Assembly (NCBI GenBank): GCA_029907255.1
Contig: JARYMF010000013.1
Span: 1 to 64,000, forward strand
DNA: 64,000 nt
Source: Armatimonadota bacterium
GTDB taxonomy: Bacteria > Armatimonadota > UBA5829 > DTJY01
Reading direction: 5' to 3'
A program made the translations under genes and the position numbers. How positions within the stretch are numbered: position 1 is the first letter of the stretch; every line of letters begins with the position of its first letter. Below, one piece after another: positions 54,701 through 62,541 of this stretch. Below the pieces are notes generated by a model. The model ran no database searches and was not told where the DNA came from. It saw nothing but the letters and a program-made list of their open reading frames with translations.

Positions 54701-55865
54701 TGTGGCTGACGGCAAGCGAATACTCGAAATTGATGCAGGCGGCTCAGCCGTTTGGTCGTGTGATTCGACGATAAGCTTCGTTAGGAGCACGTCTCCAGCT
54801 GGCGATGTTTACAGCCAGGTCAACACGCCTCTAAACAGGCCTTCGGTAGCAAGGCGAACAGTAGGTGGCGGAATCGTTGTTGCAGATACCGGAAACAACA
54901 GGGTTGTGCTAATAGACCGGGCTGGAAAAGTGCTTTGGCAGATTAGCGATTTTGTGGACCCTCGTAAGAGTACGCCGCAGGATCCTTATAAGCCAAATGA
55001 TTCGTTGAACGAGCCAACCGACGTTTATATGTGGATACAGCGAGACAGAAGCACAGGTTATCCAGAATATCACTACCTAATTGCCGATGCAGGAAAGTAC
55101 CGAATTGTCGAAATTGCCGCAAAGTATATTGATAATGTCGGATTTGTGAATGAACTTGTCTGGACAACTCGAACTTTCGAGCAAGGAAAACGCTACAGAT
55201 TTAAGAAACTGTGGTCGGATTTTCCACAAGGTCGAAGGTCAACCCTAATAGCAATTGTTACAAACTACCAGCCACAATCGCCCGACCCATCCGATGCAAC
55301 ATTGCCCGACCCAACACTTGCTCCCGAGGCGATTGGTAGAGAACGTGAGGGTGGCGCGCTTGTCGTTATTGACCCAAGCCCTGATATGACAGCCGCTGAC
55401 CTTGCGACCAATCCTTCTGCCGGTCTGATAAGAACCGTTGTTACGGAAATAGAGGCAGTGAACGGGAAAAAGTTCCAGTTGTTCAATCCAACTTGCTTTG
55501 ATAGATACAAAGTCAGTAATACGCGCTATTACGACCTAATAACTGATTCAAGGGGAATTTATATCATAGACCATGCCGTGAGCGGCGGCAAAGACGTTAT
55601 TCAGGATATCTATGCTTGCATGTCAACAGACTACTTCAAAGCCACAGGGCGTTTGATGATGCCTGTGCATGGAAAGATTTTGCCGAGTCTCAATGTTTTG
55701 ATAACAAATATGGCATCTTGGGCAGGGGGACCGTTTGGGTTCAGCGGAGAAATTGTAGAGTTGGATCCAACCAGCTGGCCAAGCAACTGCGGGATTGTTG
55801 GAACTATTAGCGCTATTCCTGGAAGTTACGAACTTCAGCAGCCAAGTAGCGCCGAAAGGCAGTAA
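51777..55865 (+). CDS. Giant secreted beta-propeller (PQQ-like repeats) protein, PilY1-like position
   Basis: 1362 residues. Signal peptide about 1-25 (IIAILVCIVLLTSVVQAAG). Residues about 30-300 hold a Rossmannoid domain similar to DUF4159-type modules (FDVLFMTCPSSSNLLLKPRD, RKMVDAGGVIWIEDRGG). From about 305 are PQQ-like propeller blades (YVDNQGILHAFDL, GVLYCGSSDGRLYAHDY, TLFVGCANGMIAVLDVG). One DY..G.I.F module lies at 54138-54251. No catalytic site is evident. PilY1 of Pseudomonas, encoded next to pilVWX, is also a propeller protein with a different N-terminus, so a PilY1-like tip or adhesin role is plausible, though sequence homology is not shown. Confidence 0.75.
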   Translation: MRYKFITIIAILVCIVLLTSVVQAAGFVYSGSRKEIKAGVLIFKYNNAGNIEYSRASDPYIFYVMDQRSELKPAGWEFVNPLAPSRVTPDIINRWGSAYKAGDQVTKDMACYWEVKIDAPFSDLAKFDVLFMTCPSSSNLLLKPRDIEKLRKMVDAGGVIWIEDRGGARFSDTNAFFIRDLDFGTGGSPGLADVPNPAHPLLTMPFTLSWEEVSNLGPGPELIGRNFISAADPHYFAPVVLSQGRLIVAAAQYGSGHIVAVGENVGTAISAAVGNGPYAKQNWMLAQTEDLKFAYNIVSWGSEHTTFHKNPRHTGYSFERMSNNLAILWKFLTPTGSMETGSSPAFLDNMVFYVDNQGILHAFDLMPERDRDNDGNPDDGKPDFGTGTPYDEVWFDQVGPASSPTTAYVSVGGNFIPAVFVTTKEGKVIGYCARDGSQKHDALNLGVPFASDYDIPAPTFCDGVLYCGSSDGRLYAHDYNRDISWVWPRPPQFSGIGQVLNSPTIGYFRNPATGAVDQVLHLATRGIKGTSDGAIQCFPIKVFGEPLKKVGATGTGTSIYEIALPSTAIIETPGSYQVYYVLPDGTIEDVTGNVIRINQPGKFEINESAPKQIPPGTGLFANYEVDYASSLATGMYRQRITVKTRRPTGIGPEGVGVLSTPAAGPNDVLYYIAENGSIYAAQESGRGAAVIKWRWFLGDPGAVQLLGGQALPVGSPVIGDDIVYVAVNVDGQGMILAFEADPSFVINTGVPIDRRRPVEVYQFDTLNPGVEPVPIGGAPEDSGGTAAYRVDYERGRITFVNFRDPRNSQTELSASQDLVVKFYIAEEAGGSGTPESQCHAAFPPSAGSVASTCQWYPNDSWNNLRWFARLPNNPLGKTEITSSPALIGDTLFVGCANGMIAVLDVGKLNEKFRGPCSNVSQDPESVKLIRVFPAMPGINPPSVAGNVWATVAGQNGILAVATQAGLVVLHNGLTLVADGKRILEIDAGGSAVWSCDSTISFVRSTSPAGDVYSQVNTPLNRPSVARRTVGGGIVVADTGNNRVVLIDRAGKVLWQISDFVDPRKSTPQDPYKPNDSLNEPTDVYMWIQRDRSTGYPEYHYLIADAGKYRIVEIAAKYIDNVGFVNELVWTTRTFEQGKRYRFKKLWSDFPQGRRSTLIAIVTNYQPQSPDPSDATLPDPTLAPEAIGREREGGALVVIDPSPDMTAADLATNPSAGLIRTVVTEIEAVNGKKFQLFNPTCFDRYKVSNTRYYDLITDSRGIYIIDHAVSGGKDVIQDIYACMSTDYFKATGRLMMPVHGKILPSLNVLITNMASWAGGPFGFSGEIVELDPTSWPSNCGIVGTISAIPGSYELQQPSSAERQ

Positions 55866-55925
55866 AGAATTATGTCAAGCCAAAGTTTGAATAAGGCCAG
55901 GTTGCTCCCCAGACGGGAGGTGAAA

Positions 55926-58900
55926 ATGAAAATGAGAACAAGGATTATTATATATTTAGTTGCCACCGCAATTTTATTCATAGTTTCTGGCGATCCTCTA
56001 TCTGCCGCTGGACAGTGGCCGATGTTTCGCCATGATGCCAAGCGAACAGGTGTGGGAGAGAATGGCTCTCTGGTATATGAGAAGCCTGTTCCAATTTGGA
56101 TATTTCCCTATCCCGAAAAGGAATGGCGGGAACCAAACAATGTGATTGATGATAAGGATTCAGCTGGCAGATTTAATGCGACCCCTGAATGGCAGCGGCA
56201 ATCGGCAGATGCGAAATCGCCGGATGCTTATGCGGATGACTACCTATACGCTATGGTGACGAATGACGGTGGAGAAGTCGCTACATGGACATTCGAAATG
56301 GCAGATTCTGGGGCTCCACGCCAAGTAAAGTTCTATATCTATGTGTGGTTCCCCTCATACGTCTCCGGTTTTCCTCATACAACGGATGCTCAATATTCAG
56401 TTGTTATAAATGGTGAAACCGTCGCCACATTTTCTATTGACCAGACTTCTGGTGGCAATTGGGTTCCGCTAGGAACGTCGCCATTCAAGCTGAAACTAGG
56501 TGCGGGCGGCGATACGCTCCAAATTAGGTTATCCAATAAAACATTCAAGCGAGAAAGGCCGCAAAATACGGTTGTAATTGCCGATGCGGTTAAGATTGAA
56601 CAGGACACGGGAGTGGCGCTTTCTTCTCCGATTGCCAGCAACGAAAACCCAATCGTAGTTGTGCCGCGCATTGAAACTCGTCTAAAGCCTTCGGTTGGTA
56701 CACAAACGGGGCGGTGCGATGTCGGCGTTGTATATGGCGTTGGTACCGAAGCAGATTCAGGTATTCCAACTCAAACAGACGACCGTGGATGGCCCGCATG
56801 GCAGTTTCCAAGTGATGAAAATGCGTGGATTGAAGGTGGTTTCTCAAGCACGCCTGCTATTGGAAAGCTGAATGGCCAAGAAGTTGCCTTTGTAGCAGGA
56901 GCAGATGGCACTATTTATGCTTTGAGAACAGATGCCACGCCGCTTACTGATGCTGAGAGGTGTGTATGGCGAGGGCCAGGATGGTTTGTTGACGATAGCG
57001 ACGTAGCGTTCACCTCAAGTAGCGGCGGTTGGGTTGAGGGAGCTCTCCATGGCGGCTATCAAGGCATTGGTTACCACCATGTCATGGCGGACGCAAATGG
57101 CGATAGCAAATTTGAATGGTTCCCAGAGGATATTCCAGAGGGTTCGTATGCTATTTATGCTTGGATACCACCGTCAACTGCAGACGAGCCATATATTTCC
57201 GATGCTAGATATACTATAAAGGTCGGCACGAAAGAAAATCCGCCTGTAATAGTTGACCAGCGCGACGGTGGAAAGTGGATAAGGCTAGGCGGTCAATATA
57301 TTGTGCAGACGGGCGAGCGGATTTCAATAACACTTACCAGCAAAACTAGCCTATCGCTTGAGGAACCTAGATATGTCGCAGCCGACATGATTAAAGTAGT
57401 TCCTTCGGAATTAGGAAGCTTCCAATTCTCGTCTCCTGTTGTTGATGACATTAGCGACACAAAAAGGCTGTATATTGGTAGCACTAGCGGCCGTGTGTAT
57501 GCGCTGCAACCAGGCGAACCAGAACCAGTTTGGGTGTATCCACCACCTGAAAAAAGTTCAATCGGAGCCATATACGCCTCGCCAGCGTTAGACGGAACCG
57601 TTCTCTATGTGGGCTCTAGCGATGGGCGTGTGTATGCTATCAACGCAACAACCGGCAAGCTTCTTTGGGTGTATCCGCCTGACCCGGCTCAAGGCGAGCA
57701 AATAAAGACTCTTGGTCAAATATCAAGCACAACCGCTGTTGGTGATTATGTTTATGTGTGCACTGGCGGTTATAGTCCGACATGGGGTCCTCCTGATGAC
57801 CCCTCCAAGCAATATAAGATGTCAGGTAGAGTAATTGCGCTTAGCAAGTCTGATGGCAGCTTGCAGTGGATGTATCCGCCAGCCAGTCAAGAGAGTAAGG
57901 GTGCATTTCTCTATTCGTCGCCGCTTATTATCAAGCGGCCAGGAGACGTGGACCCTATTTTGGTGGTTGGATCGTCGGATGGAAATCTTTATGCTGTCAA
58001 CGCCGAGAATGGACTGGGACTTGTGGAGCAAGGCCAGTGGGAGAGCTATCCCGACTTATTTGAAGCTATTTACTCAAGCCCAGCAGGCGTGATTATTCCT
58101 GGATCGAATATTCCGATGGCGTTTGTGGGAACCGAAAGCAATCGGATTTATGGGATTGACCTAAGAAATGGTACTGAAAAGAAAATTTGGTCATACTCAC
58201 TTTATGGTCGGGTTACATCATCGCCAGCATTAAGCGAGGGCAGGATGTATGTAACCGATACCGCCGGTGCAACTTGGGCATTCTCAAGCAGAAGTGGCGG
58301 TGGTGCTGGTGGGCTGGAGGATTTCAACAGGACGATTGACCCGAACTTCGAACCCGAAGATACTAGCGGGGCCGGGGAGAATGCCGAGCCAGAAGTAGAT
58401 ATCTTTCCAAAAGAGATTTATGACAAACTCCAGGAGGGCACCGCACCAAACGACTTGCCTGAAAACTTGCATACAGTTGCCCTAGGTTATCCAAGGAGTG
58501 GACCACTGTCATTTGAATGGGGTGAGGCAATCTATGTGATAGCTTGGAACCTCCGACCACCGAAGGATTCCGAGGGTAAAGATGTCAATGAAGGCAAGGA
58601 ATTTGGCGATGATGGCTTCAAGGAAAAGACCGAAAGCAACTGTGTGGTTATTTTCAAGAGCAGGGGGCCTGGGGAGGAAAGCGATCAGTCGCAATCATTT
58701 ACTATGTCCTCAAAAGGATGCTTTAAAAGCAAAGATACCGGCAAATACATACATTGGGCTAAGTACTGCTATGTATTGGACAGTTCTTCCCACAGCAAGC
58801 CACAGTCGCCAGGCAGCCGAATAACAGTATCCGTTCAGGAAAGACCTGGTGGAAATGACAAGAAAGCCGTTCCAGGCGATTCCGTGGTGCCGGACCATAG

Positions 58901-61900
58901 CAAGGACATGAGTGATAGAAAGAAATACGTGCCGCAGATTTTGGCAATCAATAACCCCCTAGGGCTTGTGTACAATGACACCACAGGCATAGGTGTCTCG
59001 GCAAGCGTGGGTGTAGAGGCACAGGCAAATTTGTTCAAGACAAGGAGAAACCTAGCCTGTACCTCAATGAATGGCAATGACCTTATTGGCTATATGCCTT
59101 GGGTTGAAGGCGGTGTCGTAAGCCATGGCACGAGTTCTGAGGAAAGAATCGTTAATGTTTGCGATAGAAGCCTGCTTTTCAGAATAAACCAAAGAATAGA
59201 CAAGTTCAGAGTTGAACGCCAGGACCTCGCCTGGACGGGAGGACCAGATAGGGTAGTAAATCCTTTGCCGTGGGATACACTGCCGCCTTATGTTGGCATA
59301 AACTCAAGCCTAGATTATCCTGATATCCGCTCACGCAATCTTTCTTGCGTAATGGCAAGCACGCGTGAAGATCCTACGCAGGGAACCGTGAGCCTCTGGC
59401 CATCATTGCCTATCCAAAACAGTTCAGATGAATGGGCTGTGGGGGTCAATCCGGTATTGATACAATACACCATTCCACGATTCCAGCCGGCGAACGTACC
59501 AAATGGTGTTTCGCCTACTGCTTTGGAGTGGCGGAATTCAGGTTACACTGGAAAAGTCTACTTCTATGTTGATTCGAACAGGGATGGCAGACTAAATAAG
59601 CCTGCTGAACTGGGTCAATCGGTACTAATTCAGCGACAAGTTAGTGGAGCAAGGGCTGAGGCATACCGCGAAGTTGAAGCACAAGTGCATGTTCCTGTGG
59701 ACCAGCGCGTTGAAGTTGTAGAAAAGACCATTGACATTGGCAAGGTGCCGCAGGGATTCGGATTTACCGTGAATCCAAATACTGGCCTGCCGATGACATT
59801 CCTTGAGAATCTTGGTGATTGTTTGTTGAGTTGGAATGGGCCAAAGCGTGGCTTCGGCGAATGGTTCAAACCTTTTACTGTATATAATCTTGGCAATGTC
59901 AATTTGATGAACATTCGCTTGGCTCGCAAGGTAGAGCCACCTGGCAGTCGTCTGTATTCGCTTGATTTATATAGCGATACAGTCCAAGACCCAGTTACGG
60001 GAGGGTCAGGAAATGTGCTGCCGGCGGATTGTGTGGTTTCTTCGCTAGACCCAAGGTTCCAGTCAAGTCCAGGGTTTACACCTTTGCCTAATTTGCCTCC
60101 GTTAACCAGAACCTTCCACAAAGCGAGGGTAGGCGAGTCACCAACAGTGCTGAGGATTCCCGATGTTCCTGATCGTTGGCTTGCATTACGACCGGGGTTG
60201 ACTCCAACGCTGCCGGTACTTAGTGTGGCGGTTCCCATTGGCCAGCCAGTCGGCACATATTCGCAAAAGTTTACTTTATATCATGACTGGCCGCAAGCAG
60301 AAGAAATCTACAGAGTGGGAGAGTCACTTGGTAATCCGATAATTGAGGTAAAAGTGACGGTTACCGAGGCTAGGCTAACGGATGGTACAACTCCTGGAAC
60401 GCTTCCGCAAATAGACGCGGGTGCCTCAATAAACACGGGTGATATGTCTCCCGCAGCATATATAGATCCGCAAAGCGGCAACCTGCATATATTTTGGTCT
60501 AGCAGTAGATATGGTGGGGATACTGGAGGTTCTTCTTCTACGCCAGTTGCTTCCGACCCATGGTATTTATACCAATCTACACTGCCATGGCTAGGAGATA
60601 GATGGGGCTTTGCAGCGCCAGCAGCTGGGCAGTGGTGGTCACCAACAAGCGCAAATGCAGCTTTCCCAAATCCCAGCGGTGTTGCTGATTTCTTCCCACA
60701 GCCACCTGAAGGTGCTAGCGGCAGTCTTTTGCCGGGAAGCGTGAGGTTTAGCAATCCGTCTGTTGCCGTTGACAAAATGAGCGGCAGGGCTTGGCTCTTT
60801 TTTGGAGGACAGGCTTATAAAGATCAAACAGCTATTGCTGGTGTAGACCGAAAGGTTGCTGAACATAGGGTGTTCTATACCGAGCTGGTAGGTGGAAGTC
60901 CGAGTTCAACAATTTATACCACAACGCACGACTGGACAATGCCTAAGTACGGTATTAGAGGGCTAGCAACTAGAATTGGCAGCGACCCGTCAAATTCAAA
61001 ACTATGGCTCTGGTCGTTCTGGTATGGTGGAAATAACAACAAATGGCGATTATATTTCAACGCAAACCCAAACCCCGATGGTCCCAATGCTGAGAGCAAT
61101 TGGTCTAATGATGCCCAGCTCTCGGTGCCTCGCGGGCTTACATCTGTAGCTGAGCCAGTTCCCTTGTTTAGGCCTACTGCTGGTCGAACGACAAACGTCA
61201 TAGATGTTGTTTATTCGGGGTTCTCGGCATTCCACAAAAATTCGGACATTTACTTGAGCCGATATAAAGTTCCGCAGAGAGTTAATCGAGACGGAAGTTT
61301 GAACATGGATATTGTAACCTTGCCTGAGATTAGGGACGAAGAATTGACCCGAGACGCAAAGACCTCGATTTGGTACTCAAGGCATGTGGACTGGGATGCG
61401 AGCAAACCTAGCTTGGACTCTGATGATCCTCCAAGTACCGCTACGAGCTTTACCGTGCAGGTAGTTGACCCTGTAGAAGGCAAACTGAAGCTAAACGTAG
61501 GTAAGTATATCCAGGACTCACAAACGCACGCTTTGATATTCGATTATTCGGATAACTCTGATCCTTTACAAGTAAAGCTGAAAGGATTATATCGTGCTGT
61601 AATAATCAATCCAGAAGAAGGCACAGTTAAATTCCTGCGCACTCCGGAGGCCGGAGCTAGAATTTTAGCCACCTATAAGCCTAAGGGTTATAGGCTAACG
61701 ACCGATGATGTTTCGGATGTTTCGCCATTTGTTCTTCTGGATAGCGATCCGAACCCTCGCTATCGCCCCGGGCCAGGAAATCCGTTCGTTCTGCCAAAAG
61801 CTGATTATCCTGAAGATATCGGTCCGCCAGTGGACCGCCTATGGCTATTCTGGAGGCGTCCGGCTCCTGGTGGCAAAGGAACAGGTTTGTATTACAAGGC

Positions 61901-62339
61901 TTTCAGGAACAGCGTTAAGTTGAATAGGCAGGTTGCTGTAACTCCAGAGGGCGTCGCCGATGTTGAATCGGTGACCGTGGTAGGCGCATACCCGCCGCTC
62001 GAGACTCCTGTAGAAACCGATTGGGTAAAGAACCGTCTCTACTTTACTTCTATTGAAGAAGGCAAGAGAGTTGAAGTCAGATACAAACCTGCCGGGTCGT
62101 CGGAATATATTACGGAGCAGCATACAGTAACATTCCAAGAGGAACCTGACGCAAAAGGGAACGCCTTCGGTTACCTAACAGACCAAATAGTAAACGAAGG
62201 ACAGATTTATGCGATAAAGAATACCTATTCAAACGCATTGTCGAGCGAAATCTGGGTTTTCTGGACGAGCACTCGTTCAGGGAATACCGACCTATATTTC
62301 GAGACTATTTGTCCACGATTCTATGGAGCTAAGTACTAA
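55926..62339 (+). CDS. Giant secreted propeller protein with golvesin-like domains
   Basis: 2137 residues from ATG 55926, with GGGAGGTG about 4 bases upstream (55872 would add 18 residues lacking a site). Signal peptide about 1-30, then QWPMFRHDAKRTG, typical of PQQ-propeller starts. Two golvesin/xanthan-lyase-C-like domains follow: about residues 70-225 (ends VVIADAVKIE) and about 355-505 (WFVDDSDVAF, GGKWIRLGGQY, AADMIKV). Propeller blades lie between and after (YVGSSDGRVYAINATTGKLL, LVVGSSDGNLYAVNAENGL). The C-terminal third is a separate set of beta-rich domains with two or three DY..G.I.F-like modules. It is probably exported by Sec and displayed with the pilus or on the surface. Function unknown. 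Confidence 0.78.
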   Translation: MKMRTRIIIYLVATAILFIVSGDPLSAAGQWPMFRHDAKRTGVGENGSLVYEKPVPIWIFPYPEKEWREPNNVIDDKDSAGRFNATPEWQRQSADAKSPDAYADDYLYAMVTNDGGEVATWTFEMADSGAPRQVKFYIYVWFPSYVSGFPHTTDAQYSVVINGETVATFSIDQTSGGNWVPLGTSPFKLKLGAGGDTLQIRLSNKTFKRERPQNTVVIADAVKIEQDTGVALSSPIASNENPIVVVPRIETRLKPSVGTQTGRCDVGVVYGVGTEADSGIPTQTDDRGWPAWQFPSDENAWIEGGFSSTPAIGKLNGQEVAFVAGADGTIYALRTDATPLTDAERCVWRGPGWFVDDSDVAFTSSSGGWVEGALHGGYQGIGYHHVMADANGDSKFEWFPEDIPEGSYAIYAWIPPSTADEPYISDARYTIKVGTKENPPVIVDQRDGGKWIRLGGQYIVQTGERISITLTSKTSLSLEEPRYVAADMIKVVPSELGSFQFSSPVVDDISDTKRLYIGSTSGRVYALQPGEPEPVWVYPPPEKSSIGAIYASPALDGTVLYVGSSDGRVYAINATTGKLLWVYPPDPAQGEQIKTLGQISSTTAVGDYVYVCTGGYSPTWGPPDDPSKQYKMSGRVIALSKSDGSLQWMYPPASQESKGAFLYSSPLIIKRPGDVDPILVVGSSDGNLYAVNAENGLGLVEQGQWESYPDLFEAIYSSPAGVIIPGSNIPMAFVGTESNRIYGIDLRNGTEKKIWSYSLYGRVTSSPALSEGRMYVTDTAGATWAFSSRSGGGAGGLEDFNRTIDPNFEPEDTSGAGENAEPEVDIFPKEIYDKLQEGTAPNDLPENLHTVALGYPRSGPLSFEWGEAIYVIAWNLRPPKDSEGKDVNEGKEFGDDGFKEKTESNCVVIFKSRGPGEESDQSQSFTMSSKGCFKSKDTGKYIHWAKYCYVLDSSSHSKPQSPGSRITVSVQERPGGNDKKAVPGDSVVPDHSKDMSDRKKYVPQILAINNPLGLVYNDTTGIGVSASVGVEAQANLFKTRRNLACTSMNGNDLIGYMPWVEGGVVSHGTSSEERIVNVCDRSLLFRINQRIDKFRVERQDLAWTGGPDRVVNPLPWDTLPPYVGINSSLDYPDIRSRNLSCVMASTREDPTQGTVSLWPSLPIQNSSDEWAVGVNPVLIQYTIPRFQPANVPNGVSPTALEWRNSGYTGKVYFYVDSNRDGRLNKPAELGQSVLIQRQVSGARAEAYREVEAQVHVPVDQRVEVVEKTIDIGKVPQGFGFTVNPNTGLPMTFLENLGDCLLSWNGPKRGFGEWFKPFTVYNLGNVNLMNIRLARKVEPPGSRLYSLDLYSDTVQDPVTGGSGNVLPADCVVSSLDPRFQSSPGFTPLPNLPPLTRTFHKARVGESPTVLRIPDVPDRWLALRPGLTPTLPVLSVAVPIGQPVGTYSQKFTLYHDWPQAEEIYRVGESLGNPIIEVKVTVTEARLTDGTTPGTLPQIDAGASINTGDMSPAAYIDPQSGNLHIFWSSSRYGGDTGGSSSTPVASDPWYLYQSTLPWLGDRWGFAAPAAGQWWSPTSANAAFPNPSGVADFFPQPPEGASGSLLPGSVRFSNPSVAVDKMSGRAWLFFGGQAYKDQTAIAGVDRKVAEHRVFYTELVGGSPSSTIYTTTHDWTMPKYGIRGLATRIGSDPSNSKLWLWSFWYGGNNNKWRLYFNANPNPDGPNAESNWSNDAQLSVPRGLTSVAEPVPLFRPTAGRTTNVIDVVYSGFSAFHKNSDIYLSRYKVPQRVNRDGSLNMDIVTLPEIRDEELTRDAKTSIWYSRHVDWDASKPSLDSDDPPSTATSFTVQVVDPVEGKLKLNVGKYIQDSQTHALIFDYSDNSDPLQVKLKGLYRAVIINPEEGTVKFLRTPEAGARILATYKPKGYRLTTDDVSDVSPFVLLDSDPNPRYRPGPGNPFVLPKADYPEDIGPPVDRLWLFWRRPAPGGKGTGLYYKAFRNSVKLNRQVAVTPEGVADVESVTVVGAYPPLETPVETDWVKNRLYFTSIEEGKRVEVRYKPAGSSEYITEQHTVTFQEEPDAKGNAFGYLTDQIVNEGQIYAIKNTYSNALSSEIWVFWTSTRSGNTDLYFETICPRFYGAKY

Positions 62340-62538
62340 AGACATAAGGGTGGATTTTAATGCCTGCAGAAAACTGATGCAAGCATTAAAACTGCATCTG
62401 TCCAAATTATTGACAACGTTGCCAGGAAGTGATAACATCATTGTGTTTGCGCAACGGCAGTTGCCGGGCTTCAAACGCTTGGTGATTAAAACCGTCGCAA
62501 AAGCTACTGAATGGCAGGTTAGTTTTCAATGGAGTTAA
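62323..62538 (+). CDS. Doubtful 71-residue ORF before pilM
   Basis: It overlaps the preceding gene by 17 bases and ends 3 bases before the pilM start, with no evident ribosome site. The sequence (VDFNACRKLMQALKLHLSKL) is helical and basic; nothing is recognised. If real, it would be translated by coupling; it may instead be spacer sequence carrying the pilM ribosome site. Confidence 0.25.
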   Translation: MELSTKDIRVDFNACRKLMQALKLHLSKLLTTLPGSDNIIVFAQRQLPGFKRLVIKTVAKATEWQVSFQWS

Positions 62539-62541
62539 TGA

